In this document: positions 7,373 through 13,187 of the stretch, in pieces
How the letters are laid out: the number at the start of each line of letters is the position of its first letter
How positions within the stretch are numbered: the first letter of the stretch is position 1
From: CAIPVR01 sp049316905
GTDB lineage: Bacteria; Actinomycetota; Acidimicrobiia; Acidimicrobiales; Microtrichaceae
Reading direction: 5' to 3'
DNA: 13,187 bases
Assembly (NCBI GenBank): GCA_049316905.1
Contig: JBMOJH010000096.1
Coordinates: forward strand, 1 to 13,187
The notes under the pieces: model-generated
What the model was told of the DNA's origin: nothing
What the model saw: only the letters and a program-made list of their open reading frames with translations
Database searches by the model: none
Program-made: the position numbers and the translations under genes

Positions 7373-8608
7373 GTGAGCATCGACTTCAGCCTCTCGCCCG
7401 AACTCGAGGAGATCCGCCTGCGGGTCCGCGCCTTCATCGACGACGTCGTGAAGCCCGGCGAGGCCCGCATCCACGACGAGCGCCTCGAGGAGACCGACCG
7501 CGACGCCTACATCGGCGTGCTGCTCGGCATGCGCAAGGAGGCCTTCGACGCCGGGCTGTGGCTGCCCCACATGCCCGCGGAGTGGGGTGGCATGGGCCTC
7601 GGCCACGTGGAGCTCGCGATGGTGCAGGCCGAGGCGGCCCGGAGTTACTACGGCCCGTGGGTGCTCAACTGCCAGGCCCCCGACGAGGGCAACATGCACA
7701 CGCTCCTGCACTGGGCCACCGACGAGCAGAAGCAGAAGTACCTCAAGCCCCTGTGCGACGGCCGGGCCTGGAGCTGCTTCGCGATGACCGAGCCCGAGGT
7801 GGCCGGCTCCGACCCCACGCTGATCCGCACCAACGCCTACCAGGACGGCGAGGAGTGGGTCATCAACGGCCACAAGTGGTTCATCTCCAACGCCCACCGG
7901 GCCAACTTCGCCATCCTCATCGCCCGCACCGAGGAGGACCCCGACATCCCGCAGGCGGCCAACACCGCCTTCATCGTCGACATCCCGTCGCCGGGGTGGA
8001 CCGAGGTGCGCCAGATCGAGACCATGCACGGCTCCACCGGGCATTCCGAGATCGTGATCGAGGACCTGCGGGTCCACGAGTCGCAGATGCTCGGCGGCCG
8101 CGGCCAGGGTCATCTGCTCGGCCAGTACCGGCTCGGCCCGGCCCGCCTCGCCCACTGCATGCGCTGGATCGCCCAGGCCGAGACGGCCCTCGACATGATG
8201 GTGGAGCGGTCGCTCAACCGGTACGCCCACGGCTCGCTCCTCGCGGAGAAGCAGGGCATCCAGTGGATGATCGCGGACTCCACGATGGAGCTGTACCAGG
8301 CCAAGCTCATGGTCCTGCACGCGGCGTACCGGATCGACACCGGCCAGGACTTCAAGGCCGAGGTGTCGATGGCCAAGCACTTCGTGGCGAACATGCTGAA
8401 CCGGGTGATCGACCGGTCGATCCAGGTGCACGGTGCGCTCGGCTACTCCACCGACACGCCGCTCGCCCACATGTACCAGCACGCCCGCTGGGCCCGCTTC
8501 GCCGACGGCGCCGACGAGGTGCACCAGATGCGGATCGCGCAGCGGGCCATCGCCGCCTGGAAGGACACCGGCTCCACCAACGCGGCCACCGGTTCCCTCC
8601 CGATCTGA
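7373..8608 (+). CDS. Acyl-CoA dehydrogenase family protein (ACAD10/11-like)
   Basis: A 411-residue FAD enzyme that introduces an alpha-beta double bond into an acyl-CoA, passing electrons to an electron-transfer flavoprotein. N-terminal helices (FSLSPELEEIRLRVRAFID) are followed by WLPHMPAEWGGMGLG (63-77), the flavin-contact strand CFAMTEPEVAGSDPT (135-149), the NGHKWFISNA strand (165-174), and the C-terminal four-helix bundle with IQVHGALGYSTDTPL (350-364). The catalytic-base segment reads ARFADGADEVHQ, with Asp378 where medium-chain enzymes have Glu. The DG..EVH form is typical of the ACAD10/11 group, so the enzyme is probably active but acts on an unusual (hydroxy-, branched or long) acyl chain. 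The GTG at 7373 lacks an SD and lies 7 nt after TACCGT, which suggests a leaderless start. A perfect GGCCCGCGGGCC palindrome (8619-8630) follows the stop and may weaken read-through into the next gene. Confidence 0.94.
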   Translation: MSIDFSLSPELEEIRLRVRAFIDDVVKPGEARIHDERLEETDRDAYIGVLLGMRKEAFDAGLWLPHMPAEWGGMGLGHVELAMVQAEAARSYYGPWVLNCQAPDEGNMHTLLHWATDEQKQKYLKPLCDGRAWSCFAMTEPEVAGSDPTLIRTNAYQDGEEWVINGHKWFISNAHRANFAILIARTEEDPDIPQAANTAFIVDIPSPGWTEVRQIETMHGSTGHSEIVIEDLRVHESQMLGGRGQGHLLGQYRLGPARLAHCMRWIAQAETALDMMVERSLNRYAHGSLLAEKQGIQWMIADSTMELYQAKLMVLHAAYRIDTGQDFKAEVSMAKHFVANMLNRVIDRSIQVHGALGYSTDTPLAHMYQHARWARFADGADEVHQMRIAQRAIAAWKDTGSTNAATGSLPI

Positions 8609-8647
8609 GGTCGGCCGGGGCCCGCGGGCCTGTGTCAGGATGGGCGG

Positions 8648-9727
8648 GTGCGGCTGACGGTGCTCGAACCCGACCTCGGCGCGGCGACGGTGTCGGCCGA
8701 CCCGATCGGCGGCCGCCTCCTGGTGGACCCGGCGGACCTGCCCGGGGCGGTCGGCTGGACGCTCAAGCCCGAGGGCCTGTGCCGGGCCGAGGCGTGCGTC
8801 CCGCTGTGGGACCGCGACGTGGTGGTGGCGCCCGACGGTCGGGTCGACCTCGTCGGCGTGGCCGCGGCGCTCGACCGGCCGGTGCTGTACGACGAACCGT
8901 CCGCCACGGTCGCGCTCGGTTCGCCCCGCGCCGACCGGCGCCAGGCGCTCGCCGGTCGCCGGGCGCCCGACGTGGAGCTGCCCGACCTCGGCGGCGCGAC
9001 GCACCGCCTCGAGTCCTTCTTCGACCGGCGGGTCACGCTCGTGGCCTTCGCCAGTTGGTGAGGCTGCGCCTACGACCTGCCCGGGTGGCAGGCCCTGCAC
9101 GACGAGCTCCTCGAGGCCGCGGCCGACGCGTCGGCTGACGGCGTCCCGCACACCGTGGTGGCCGTCGCGGTCGACGAGTCGCCCGACGACGTGCGGCCGT
9201 TCGTCGACGGCATCACCTTCCCCGTGCTGGTGGACCGGGAGCACACCCTCGCGGAGCGCTACGCGATCTCCAACGTGCCCACCGTGGTCCTGATCGACCG
9301 CGGCCGGATCGCCAAGCCCAACTGGGTCGCCTTCGGCACCGACACCTTCGCCGAGTTCACCGGCGTGGCCTCCGGCCCGCAGCTCGATGCCGTGCGGCAC
9401 TGGGCCCGCACCGGCGAGGTGGACGTGGAGGTCGACGACGCCGCGGAGGTCGTCGGCGACCTCAGCGAGGACGAGTTGACGGCACGGCTGCACTTCCGCA
9501 TCGCCGCGCATCTGCGCCGTACCGGCGACGAGGACGGCGCCGCCCGGAACTTCGCCGAGGCGGTGCGCCTCGCACCGCACGACTGGACGGTGCGTCGGGC
9601 GGCGATGCCGTTGCAGGGCGTCAGTCCGTTCGGCGAGGCGTTCCTCGAGATGGCCGCCGAATGGGAGGCGGCCGGGCGGCCGTACCACGGCCTCGCGGCC
9701 GAGCAGCGGGTCACGCCCGAGGACTGA
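8648..9727 (+). CDS. ResA-like thioredoxin-fold selenoprotein (TGA at 9059-9061 = Sec138)
   Basis: The frame runs 137 codons to a TGA at 9059-9061, then continues 221 codons in the same frame with clear homology, giving a 359-residue protein if TGA is selenocysteine. Residues 1-60 form a small N-terminal domain with a LKPEGLCRAEACVPL segment (Cys45, Cys50). Residues about 102-225 are a thioredoxin/TlpA-ResA fold: GRRAPDVELPDLGG, VTLVAFASW-Sec138-G-Cys140, YDLPGWQALHDEL, VVAVAVDESPDDV, and the cis-proline loop ISNVPTVVLID (Pro211). Residues about 265-359 are helical and TPR-like (AAHLRRTGDEDGAARNFAEA). Sec138-Gly-Cys140 replaces a thiol active site and matches the ResA-like WAxxUGC group, with Phe for Trp at its first position. 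No signal peptide is seen, so it is probably a cytoplasmic thiol/peroxide oxidoreductase. The GTG at 8648 has AGGA at 8637-8640. The alternative, a nonsense-broken gene, is less likely given the hairpin after the TGA. Confidence 0.85.
9062..9092 (+). promoter_or_regulatory. Candidate bacterial SECIS hairpin
   Basis: Immediately downstream of the in-frame TGA, CCTGCC (9076-9081) and GGCAGG (9087-9092) form a perfect 6-bp stem closed by the loop CGGGT (9082-9086). The loop begins 20 nt after the TGA, within the roughly 16-37 nt expected of bacterial SECIS elements, and has the G/GU-containing apical loop that SelB recognises. The stem lies inside codons for residues that the thioredoxin fold also constrains, so coincidence is not excluded. 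Confidence 0.65.
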
Positions 9728-9733
9728 CCCCGG

Positions 9734-9747
9734 CCCGCCGCGGCGGG
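9734..9747. terminator. GC palindrome between convergent genes
   Basis: Only 20 nt separate the stops of the selenoprotein gene (9727) and the convergent secreted-protein gene (9748). Fourteen of these form the perfect palindrome CCCGCCGCGGCGGG, which folds the same way on both strands. It could serve as a compact bidirectional terminator, though there is no U tract. Confidence 0.35.
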
Positions 9748-10398
9748 TCAGCCGGTGAAGGAGATCCCCGAGGCCGGGATCCCGCTCGGGGTCACGGTGA
9801 CCACGCCCTGGGTGGTCGTGCCTGCCGCGGCCGAGGCCGGGACGGCCGTGGTCGTGGTGGCCGGGGTGGTGGTCGTGGTGGTGGGCGCTGCCGGGGTGGT
9901 GGTGCTCGTGGTGGTCGTGGTGGTGGTGGTCGTCGTGGTGGTCGTCGTGGCCGACGGTCCGATCGCCACATTGGTGGAGGTGGCGGTGGCCGCGGGGTCC
10001 CCGCCGGCGTTCTGGTAGCGGAGCGTCACCGTGTACGTGCCGGTGGCGAGGCCCGCGCTGCAGTTGGCGGGGGACTCGCTGACGATCGACGCAACCGTGA
10101 CGGCCGAGGTGCCGAAGGTCCACGTGAAGTTGATCGACTGCGAGTCGGTGAGCGTCCAGGTGCAGCTCCCGGCGCCGGATCAGATGATCTGCACCGAACC
10201 GGCCAGCGGCGTGTCGGGCAGCACACCGGTCACCGTCACGGTGGTCGGGTTGAGGCTGCCCGTCGCCGGCGAGGTGAGCGACGGCGGATTGGTCGCGGCC
10301 CCGGCGGGCGGTGCGGCGGTGGTGGTGACGGCCACGGTGACCGCGCCCGCGAGCAGGGCGGCGGTGGCGAGGAGCGACAGGAGGGGAGCTCGGCGCAT
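9748..10398 (-). pseudogene. Secreted Thr-rich Ig-like protein, frame interrupted by one TGA (10180-10182)
   Basis: Read through, this is a 216-residue exported protein. It has a signal peptide (MRRAPLLSLLATAALLAGAV, with probable cleavage after PAGA near residue 34) and an Ig/PKD-like beta domain (LTSPATGSLNPTTVTVTG to ATGTYTVTLRYQNAGGD, about 40-130) with Cys79 and Cys113, which could pair. A long Thr/Pro/Ala linker follows (about 147-190), and the protein ends GIPASGISFTG. The frame stops at TGA codon 73 (QII-TGA-SGAGSC), yet composition and domain sense continue unchanged to 9748, so the break is recent, recoded, or a sequence error. No convincing SECIS follows; GAGC/GCTC with an 11-nt loop is the best I see. 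The ATG at 10398 is preceded by GAGGA, and TAGCCT lies just beyond. I do not recognise a specific family. The neighbouring selenoprotein gene makes recoding thinkable but unproven. Confidence 0.6.
9846..9950 (-). repeat. Low-complexity Thr-codon repeat tract
   Basis: An irregular run of ACC/ACG threonine codons (seen on the plus strand as GTGG/GTCGTGG runs) encodes the poly-Thr linker of the secreted protein, broken by Ser, Pro and Ala. The mixed codons argue for selection on the peptide (an O-glycosylated stalk is plausible) rather than pure slippage. It is the lowest-complexity DNA in the window and a likely spot for length variation or assembly error. Confidence 0.75.
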
Positions 10399-10409
10399 TC
10401 CTCAGGCTA
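10399..10409 (-). promoter_or_regulatory. -10-like TAGCCT box abutting GAGGA before the secreted-protein gene
   Basis: On the minus strand, TAGCCT (complement of 10404-10409) is followed by GAGGA (10399-10403) and then the ATG at 10398. The box is too close to leave room for a normal leader, so transcription would begin at or near the ATG. Alternatively GAGGA is the ribosome site of a longer transcript from the LigD gene, although GAGGA directly abutting the ATG is closer than usual. Confidence 0.4.
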
Positions 10410-10420
10410 GGGATCCGGTG

Positions 10421-10447
10421 CGCGGAACCGGCGCGGAACCGGCGCGG
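10421..10447. repeat. 11-bp tandem direct repeat
   Basis: The unit CGCGGAACCGG occurs at 10421-10431 and 10432-10442 and starts a third time (CGCGG, 10443-10447). It lies in the 55-nt gap after the LigD-type stop and before the secreted-protein start. The role is unknown; a protein-binding site or simple slippage are both possible. Confidence 0.6.
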
Positions 10448-10453
10448 TGAAGG

Positions 10454-11533
10454 TCAGCCCCGGGCGGCCCGGCTGGGCGCCACGCGTGGCGGCTCGTCGG
10501 GCATCTTCGGGTAGACGGGCGGCCACGGCGCGTCGGGCCGCCCCGCCGCACGGTCCGCGGCCCAGAGCTCGAGGAGCGGCCCGAGATCCGACGGTTCCCG
10601 TGGGGTGGCCCAGGGGTCGCCAGTGGCGGCCACGCGTCCGGGCACGCTCCGGATGGTCAGGTCGTCGGGCACCACGGCCTCGAGGTCGTCCCACGTGATC
10701 GGACAGCTCACCTGCGCGCCCACCCTGGGCCGCGCCGACCACGCCCCGAACACCGTCTTGTGGGGTGCGTTCTGGTTGAAGTCCACGAACACCCGCGGCC
10801 CGCGCTCCTCCTTCCACCAGGCGTCGGTGCAGAGGGTCGGGTGCCGACGGGCCAGCTCGCGGGCGAGCGCCACCGCCGCGGCGCGCACGGTGACCGCGTC
10901 CCACCGAGGCGCCAGCGGGACGTACACGTGGAGGCCGCGGCTGCCGGAGGTCTTGACCATCGCCGTCATGCCGAGCTCGTCGAGGAGCGCCCGGGTGGCG
11001 AACGCCGCGGCGCGTACGTCGTCGAAGGTGACCCCGGGCTGCGGGTCGAGGTCCACCCGGAGCTCGTCGACCGCCTCGGGCGCCACGATCGGGCCGTTGT
11101 CGACCACCTGCTCGGTGGCGGCCGGTGCATCGGCCCGGTACGGCCACACGTGGAAGCCGAGACATCCCTGGCCCACGGCCCACACGACGTGCGCGAGGTC
11201 GTCGACCACCAGCGCGTCGGACGTGGTGCCGTTGGGGGTCGACACCACGGTGGTGCGGAGCCACTCGGGCGCGGTGCGGGGGATCCGCTTCTGGAAGAAG
11301 TCGTTGCCGCCGACCCCGTCGGGGAACCGCTGGAGCAGAACCGGCCGCCCGCCCATCGCTCCCATCACCGCGTCGCCGACCGCCAGGTAGTACCGCACGA
11401 GGTCCAACTTGGTGTCGCCGTGCCGCGGGAAGAACACCTTGTCGGGGCTGCTCACCCGGACGACACGGCCGGCGACGTCGAGCTCCACCGGTTCGCCGTG
11501 CGCCGACCGGCTGGACTCGCTGCGGGCCGCCAT
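10454..11533 (-). CDS. ligD: LigD-type polymerase/primase domain protein (NHEJ), stand-alone
   Basis: A 359-residue archaeo-eukaryotic-primase-fold polymerase of the LigD PolDom family, which fills gaps and adds ribonucleotides during Ku-dependent end joining. Landmarks: VSSPDKVFFPRHGDTKLDLVRYY (28-50), the phosphate/end-contact region RPVLLQRFPDGVGGNDFFQKRIP (63-85), GFHVWPYRAD (126-135), the catalytic metal pair DELRVDLDP (Asp161, Asp163), KTSGSRGLHVYVPL (194-207, His202), and the third metal Asp251 in FVDFNQNAPHKT. All catalytic residues are present. The polymerase domain stands alone: no nuclease or ligase domain is fused, and neither Ku nor ligase lies in the window. The symbol therefore applies to the polymerase part only. 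Stand-alone relatives (PrimPol/Prim-Pol C type) also act in excision repair. The ATG at 11533 has no SD; TACGGT lies 6 nt upstream, suggesting a leaderless message. Confidence 0.93.
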   Translation of the reverse strand: MAARSESSRSAHGEPVELDVAGRVVRVSSPDKVFFPRHGDTKLDLVRYYLAVGDAVMGAMGGRPVLLQRFPDGVGGNDFFQKRIPRTAPEWLRTTVVSTPNGTTSDALVVDDLAHVVWAVGQGCLGFHVWPYRADAPAATEQVVDNGPIVAPEAVDELRVDLDPQPGVTFDDVRAAAFATRALLDELGMTAMVKTSGSRGLHVYVPLAPRWDAVTVRAAAVALARELARRHPTLCTDAWWKEERGPRVFVDFNQNAPHKTVFGAWSARPRVGAQVSCPITWDDLEAVVPDDLTIRSVPGRVAATGDPWATPREPSDLGPLLELWAADRAAGRPDAPWPPVYPKMPDEPPRVAPSRAARG

Positions 11534-11545
11534 CGGCTCACCGTA
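11534..11545 (-). promoter_or_regulatory. Leaderless-type promoter box before the LigD-type gene
   Basis: TACGGT (complement of 11540-11545) stands 6 nt before the ATG at 11533, matching TANNNT at the distance expected if transcription starts at the A of the ATG. It lies in the 52-nt gap after the small membrane protein gene, so the LigD-type gene need not depend on read-through. Confidence 0.45.
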
Positions 11546-11585
11546 CCCACGTGCGGGCCGGCCCGGTCGGGACCGGTCCGCCCGG

Positions 11586-12050
11586 TCAGGTCCGACGCGC
11601 GCGGGCCCGGCGGTGGCCGAGCACCACCGGCACGGCGCACAGCACGGCGTAGGCCGCGACCACGCCCCAGAACAGGGGATCGCCGGGACGTTCCAGGTAG
11701 CGGGCGAGGCCGACGCCCACCGCGGGCGCGGCGAGCAGGCTCAGGACCACCTGGCGGGGGGCGGAGTACCGGGCGAGGCCGAGGTGCTCGGCCCACCACT
11801 CGACGACCACCGGCACCGGCAGGAGGACCAGCAGCCACGGGTCGAGCGCGGTCGGCCAGCGCAGCCCGGCGAGCGCGGCGAGGAGCACCGCGAACGTTGT
11901 CGGCCAGAACCACAGGCAGCGGCGGCACACGTGGGTGTGGCCGATGCGCGCGCAGCGGTCGTAGTCCTCGGGCCAGTGGTGGCTGAGCCACAGCGCCGTG
12001 TGTCGTTCCACCCCGTCCCATCGGCAGGTCGGCCCCGGCCCGTGAGCCAC
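11586..12050 (-). CDS. Small four-helix membrane protein with N-terminal Cys/His cluster
   Basis: A 154-residue protein of unknown function. The first 46 residues are polar and rich in metal-ligand side chains: Cys9, SHH (23-25), Cys33, HTH (38-40), Cys42 and Cys45 in the order HH...C...HxHVCRRC. Four hydrophobic segments follow (about 47-65, 70-87, 101-118 and 127-145), and a basic tail (GHRRARARR) lies after the last helix. The pattern suggests an integral membrane protein with a metal-binding or redox-sensitive N-terminal loop; it loosely recalls DUF2085-like proteins, but I cannot name the family with confidence. The GTG at 12050 has no clear SD. It begins 31 nt after the hydrolase stop on the same strand, so co-transcription with that gene is likely. 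Confidence 0.72.
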   Translation of the reverse strand: MAHGPGPTCRWDGVERHTALWLSHHWPEDYDRCARIGHTHVCRRCLWFWPTTFAVLLAALAGLRWPTALDPWLLVLLPVPVVVEWWAEHLGLARYSAPRQVVLSLLAAPAVGVGLARYLERPGDPLFWGVVAAYAVLCAVPVVLGHRRARARRT

Positions 12051-12081
12051 GGTGCCGAGGTTCGGCGGTGACGACGCGGTC

Positions 12082-13146
12082 TCAGTCGGCCATGAGGCGG
12101 CCCATGGCCGCGCAGACCTCGGTGGCCACCGCCATGCCGTCGGGCAGCACGCCCATCCCGAAGAACCCGTGGACCATGTCGTCGTAGCAGCGGTAGGTCA
12201 CGGGCACGCCCGCGTCCTCGAGACGGTCCGCGTAGGCCCGACCCTCGTCGCGGAGCGGGTCGAACCCCGCGGTCACCACCACCGCCGGGGCGGTACCGGT
12301 GAGGTCCTCGGCGAGCAGGGGCGATGCCAGCGGCGAGTCCCGGTCGGCCGGGTCGGGTAGGTAGTGGGCGCGGAACCACTCCATGTCGGCCCGGGAGAGG
12401 AAGAACCCGTCGCCGAAGAGCTCGTGGGACCGGGTGTCGAAGTGGGCGTCGGTGGCCGGGTACACGAGGCACTGCGCCACGGGCGGGGGAACGTCGCCGT
12501 GGCGAGCGACCGCGGCCACCACTGCGGCCAGGTTGCCGCCGGCCGAGTCGCCCATCACGCCCACCCGGCCGGGGAGCACACCGAGCTCGCCGGCGTGCTC
12601 GTGGACCCACCGGTAGGCGGCGAGCGCGTCGTCGACCGGCGCCGGGAACGGGTGCTCGGGCGCGAGCCGGTAGTCCACGGCGACCACGACGCAGCCGGTC
12701 ACGTCGGCCAGCAGCCGGCACGTGCCGTCGTGGGTGTCGAGGTCGCCGACCACCCAGCCGCCGCCGTGGAAGTAGACGATGGCGGGCGCCTCGCCGAGCC
12801 GGCCGAGTCGCCGGTAGGTCCGGACCGCGAGCGGGCCGCCGGGTCCCGGGATCCGCCGGTCCGCCACGTACACGCCGCGCCGGGTGGGCATCCCGGTGGC
12901 CGCCGCGCTGCGCATCCTCGCCCGGCGCTCCGCCACGTCGAAGCTCGACTCGGTGAGCTTGAGTCGCTCGCCCAGCACCACGAGCGCCTGCAGCGACCGG
13001 TTGAGGACCCGTCCGTCGATCTCCACCGGCGGGGCACCGATCAGTCGGGCGAGCGCCGGCTCGGGCAGGCCGAGCAGGCGCCGGGCAGCGCGGCCCAGGG
13101 GGGTCCAGCGGTCGTCGGGCACCGGCACCGACACAGTCCCGGACAC
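12082..13146 (-). CDS. Alpha/beta hydrolase, hormone-sensitive-lipase (HSL) type esterase
   Basis: A 354-residue esterase/lipase of the HSL family (family IV), acting on short or medium acyl esters. Motifs: the oxyanion loop YFHGGGW (125-131), VAVDYRLAPEHPFPAPVDD (155-173), the nucleophile elbow GDSAGGN (199-205, Ser201), the catalytic Asp296 in FDPLRDEGRAYADRL, and His326 in MVHGFFGM. The triad is intact. The N-terminal 90 residues form the usual cap region. There is no signal peptide. The GTG at 13146 lies 5 nt after the stop of the gene upstream on the same strand, with AAGGA overlapping that gene's last codons as a ribosome site, so the two are probably co-transcribed. Downstream GTG codons are possible alternatives but would remove part of the cap. 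Confidence 0.94.
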   Translation of the reverse strand: MSGTVSVPVPDDRWTPLGRAARRLLGLPEPALARLIGAPPVEIDGRVLNRSLQALVVLGERLKLTESSFDVAERRARMRSAAATGMPTRRGVYVADRRIPGPGGPLAVRTYRRLGRLGEAPAIVYFHGGGWVVGDLDTHDGTCRLLADVTGCVVVAVDYRLAPEHPFPAPVDDALAAYRWVHEHAGELGVLPGRVGVMGDSAGGNLAAVVAAVARHGDVPPPVAQCLVYPATDAHFDTRSHELFGDGFFLSRADMEWFRAHYLPDPADRDSPLASPLLAEDLTGTAPAVVVTAGFDPLRDEGRAYADRLEDAGVPVTYRCYDDMVHGFFGMGVLPDGMAVATEVCAAMGRLMAD

Positions 13147-13151
13147 GCTCG

Positions 13152-13187
13152 TCAGTCCTTGTAGAAGGCGGGGCTGGTGGCGTCGGC
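13152..13187 (-). CDS. C-terminal tail of an upstream gene (partial)
   Basis: The last 11 codons before a TGA at 13152-13154 read ADATSPAFYKD on the minus strand. This looks like a real protein end because the stop lies 5 nt before the hydrolase start and an AAGGA ribosome site falls within its final codons. Too little remains to name the product. It probably heads the operon that includes the hydrolase. Confidence 0.5.
   Translation of the reverse strand, partial: ADATSPAFYKD

Noticed and set aside
9059..9061. The TGA as an ordinary nonsense mutation splitting the thioredoxin-like gene
   Set aside because: The TGA falls exactly on the active-site Cys, the frame is otherwise intact, and a SECIS-like hairpin follows. 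It is kept as the less likely alternative.
9846..9950. The GTGG/GTCGTGG tract as a CRISPR array or minisatellite
   Set aside because: There is no regular unit or spacer pattern; it is explained by Thr codons of the secreted protein's linker.
6383..10123. A very long minus-strand open frame (1246 codons) spanning the antiporter, dehydrogenase and selenoprotein genes
   Set aside because: Only its last 320 codons, from the GTG at 7345, look like protein. The rest is the antisense shadow of plus-strand genes, rich in His/Arg/Gly as expected for high-GC complementary frames.
10136..10179. SECIS-like hairpin after the second TGA (GAGC/GCTC, 11-nt loop)
   Set aside because: The stem is only 4 bp with a large loop and nothing distinctive in the loop; it is no better than chance in this GC-rich DNA.

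Overview
This window is about 72% GC by eye and densely coded on both strands, with strong third-position GC bias. It looks like chromosomal DNA of a high-GC actinobacterium. The luciferase-like F420-type oxidoreductase, the acyl-CoA dehydrogenase with an Asp active site, the free-standing LigD polymerase domain, the amidohydrolase opening with DADNHYYE, and genes starting only 5-7 nt after a TANNNT box all fit Acidimicrobiia or a relative. That placement is an inference from gene content, not a measured phylogeny. I see no insertion sequence, phage gene, rRNA, tRNA or CRISPR array, and no gene-free stretch longer than 300 bases.

Layout. Positions 1-2368 (minus) hold a type B carboxylesterase whose stop overlaps the start of a luciferase-like (LLM) oxidoreductase that runs off the left edge. 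A 127-bp divergent intergenic region with inverted repeats separates these from a plus-strand run: a PAS-GGDEF-EAL c-di-GMP protein (2496-4268), an amidohydrolase-2 family enzyme (4309-5493) and a PAS-like protein with a C-terminal Cys/His motif (5576-6298). A hairpin-containing gap then faces a minus-strand Na+/Ca2+ exchanger-type antiporter (6383-7345). Only 27 bp separate this from a divergent acyl-CoA dehydrogenase (7373-8608).

The most notable gene is 8648-9727. It encodes a thioredoxin-fold (ResA-like) protein whose frame is interrupted by one TGA, exactly where the redox-active Cys of the motif should be (FASW-TGA-GC). A perfect 6-bp hairpin with a CGGGU loop starts 14 nt after the TGA. 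This strongly suggests a selenocysteine protein, which annotation pipelines would split into two ORFs of 137 and 190 codons. A second reading frame interrupted by TGA lies next to it on the other strand (9748-10398): a secreted, Thr-rich, Ig-like protein. Its support for recoding is much weaker, so it may be a pseudogene or a sequence error.

The right side is all minus strand: a LigD-type primase/polymerase (10454-11533), a small four-helix membrane protein with a Cys/His cluster (11586-12050), an HSL-type alpha/beta hydrolase (12082-13146), and the last 11 codons of an upstream gene (13152-13187).

Functional picture. Several genes point to breakdown of esters, acyl-CoAs and small organics (two esterases, the LLM oxidoreductase, the amidohydrolase and the acyl-CoA dehydrogenase). 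Signalling (c-di-GMP and the PAS-like protein), cation transport, thiol/selenol redox and DNA repair genes are interspersed. No single large operon covers these functions. The short spacings at 857-860, 12051-12081 and 13147-13151 support only local co-transcription.
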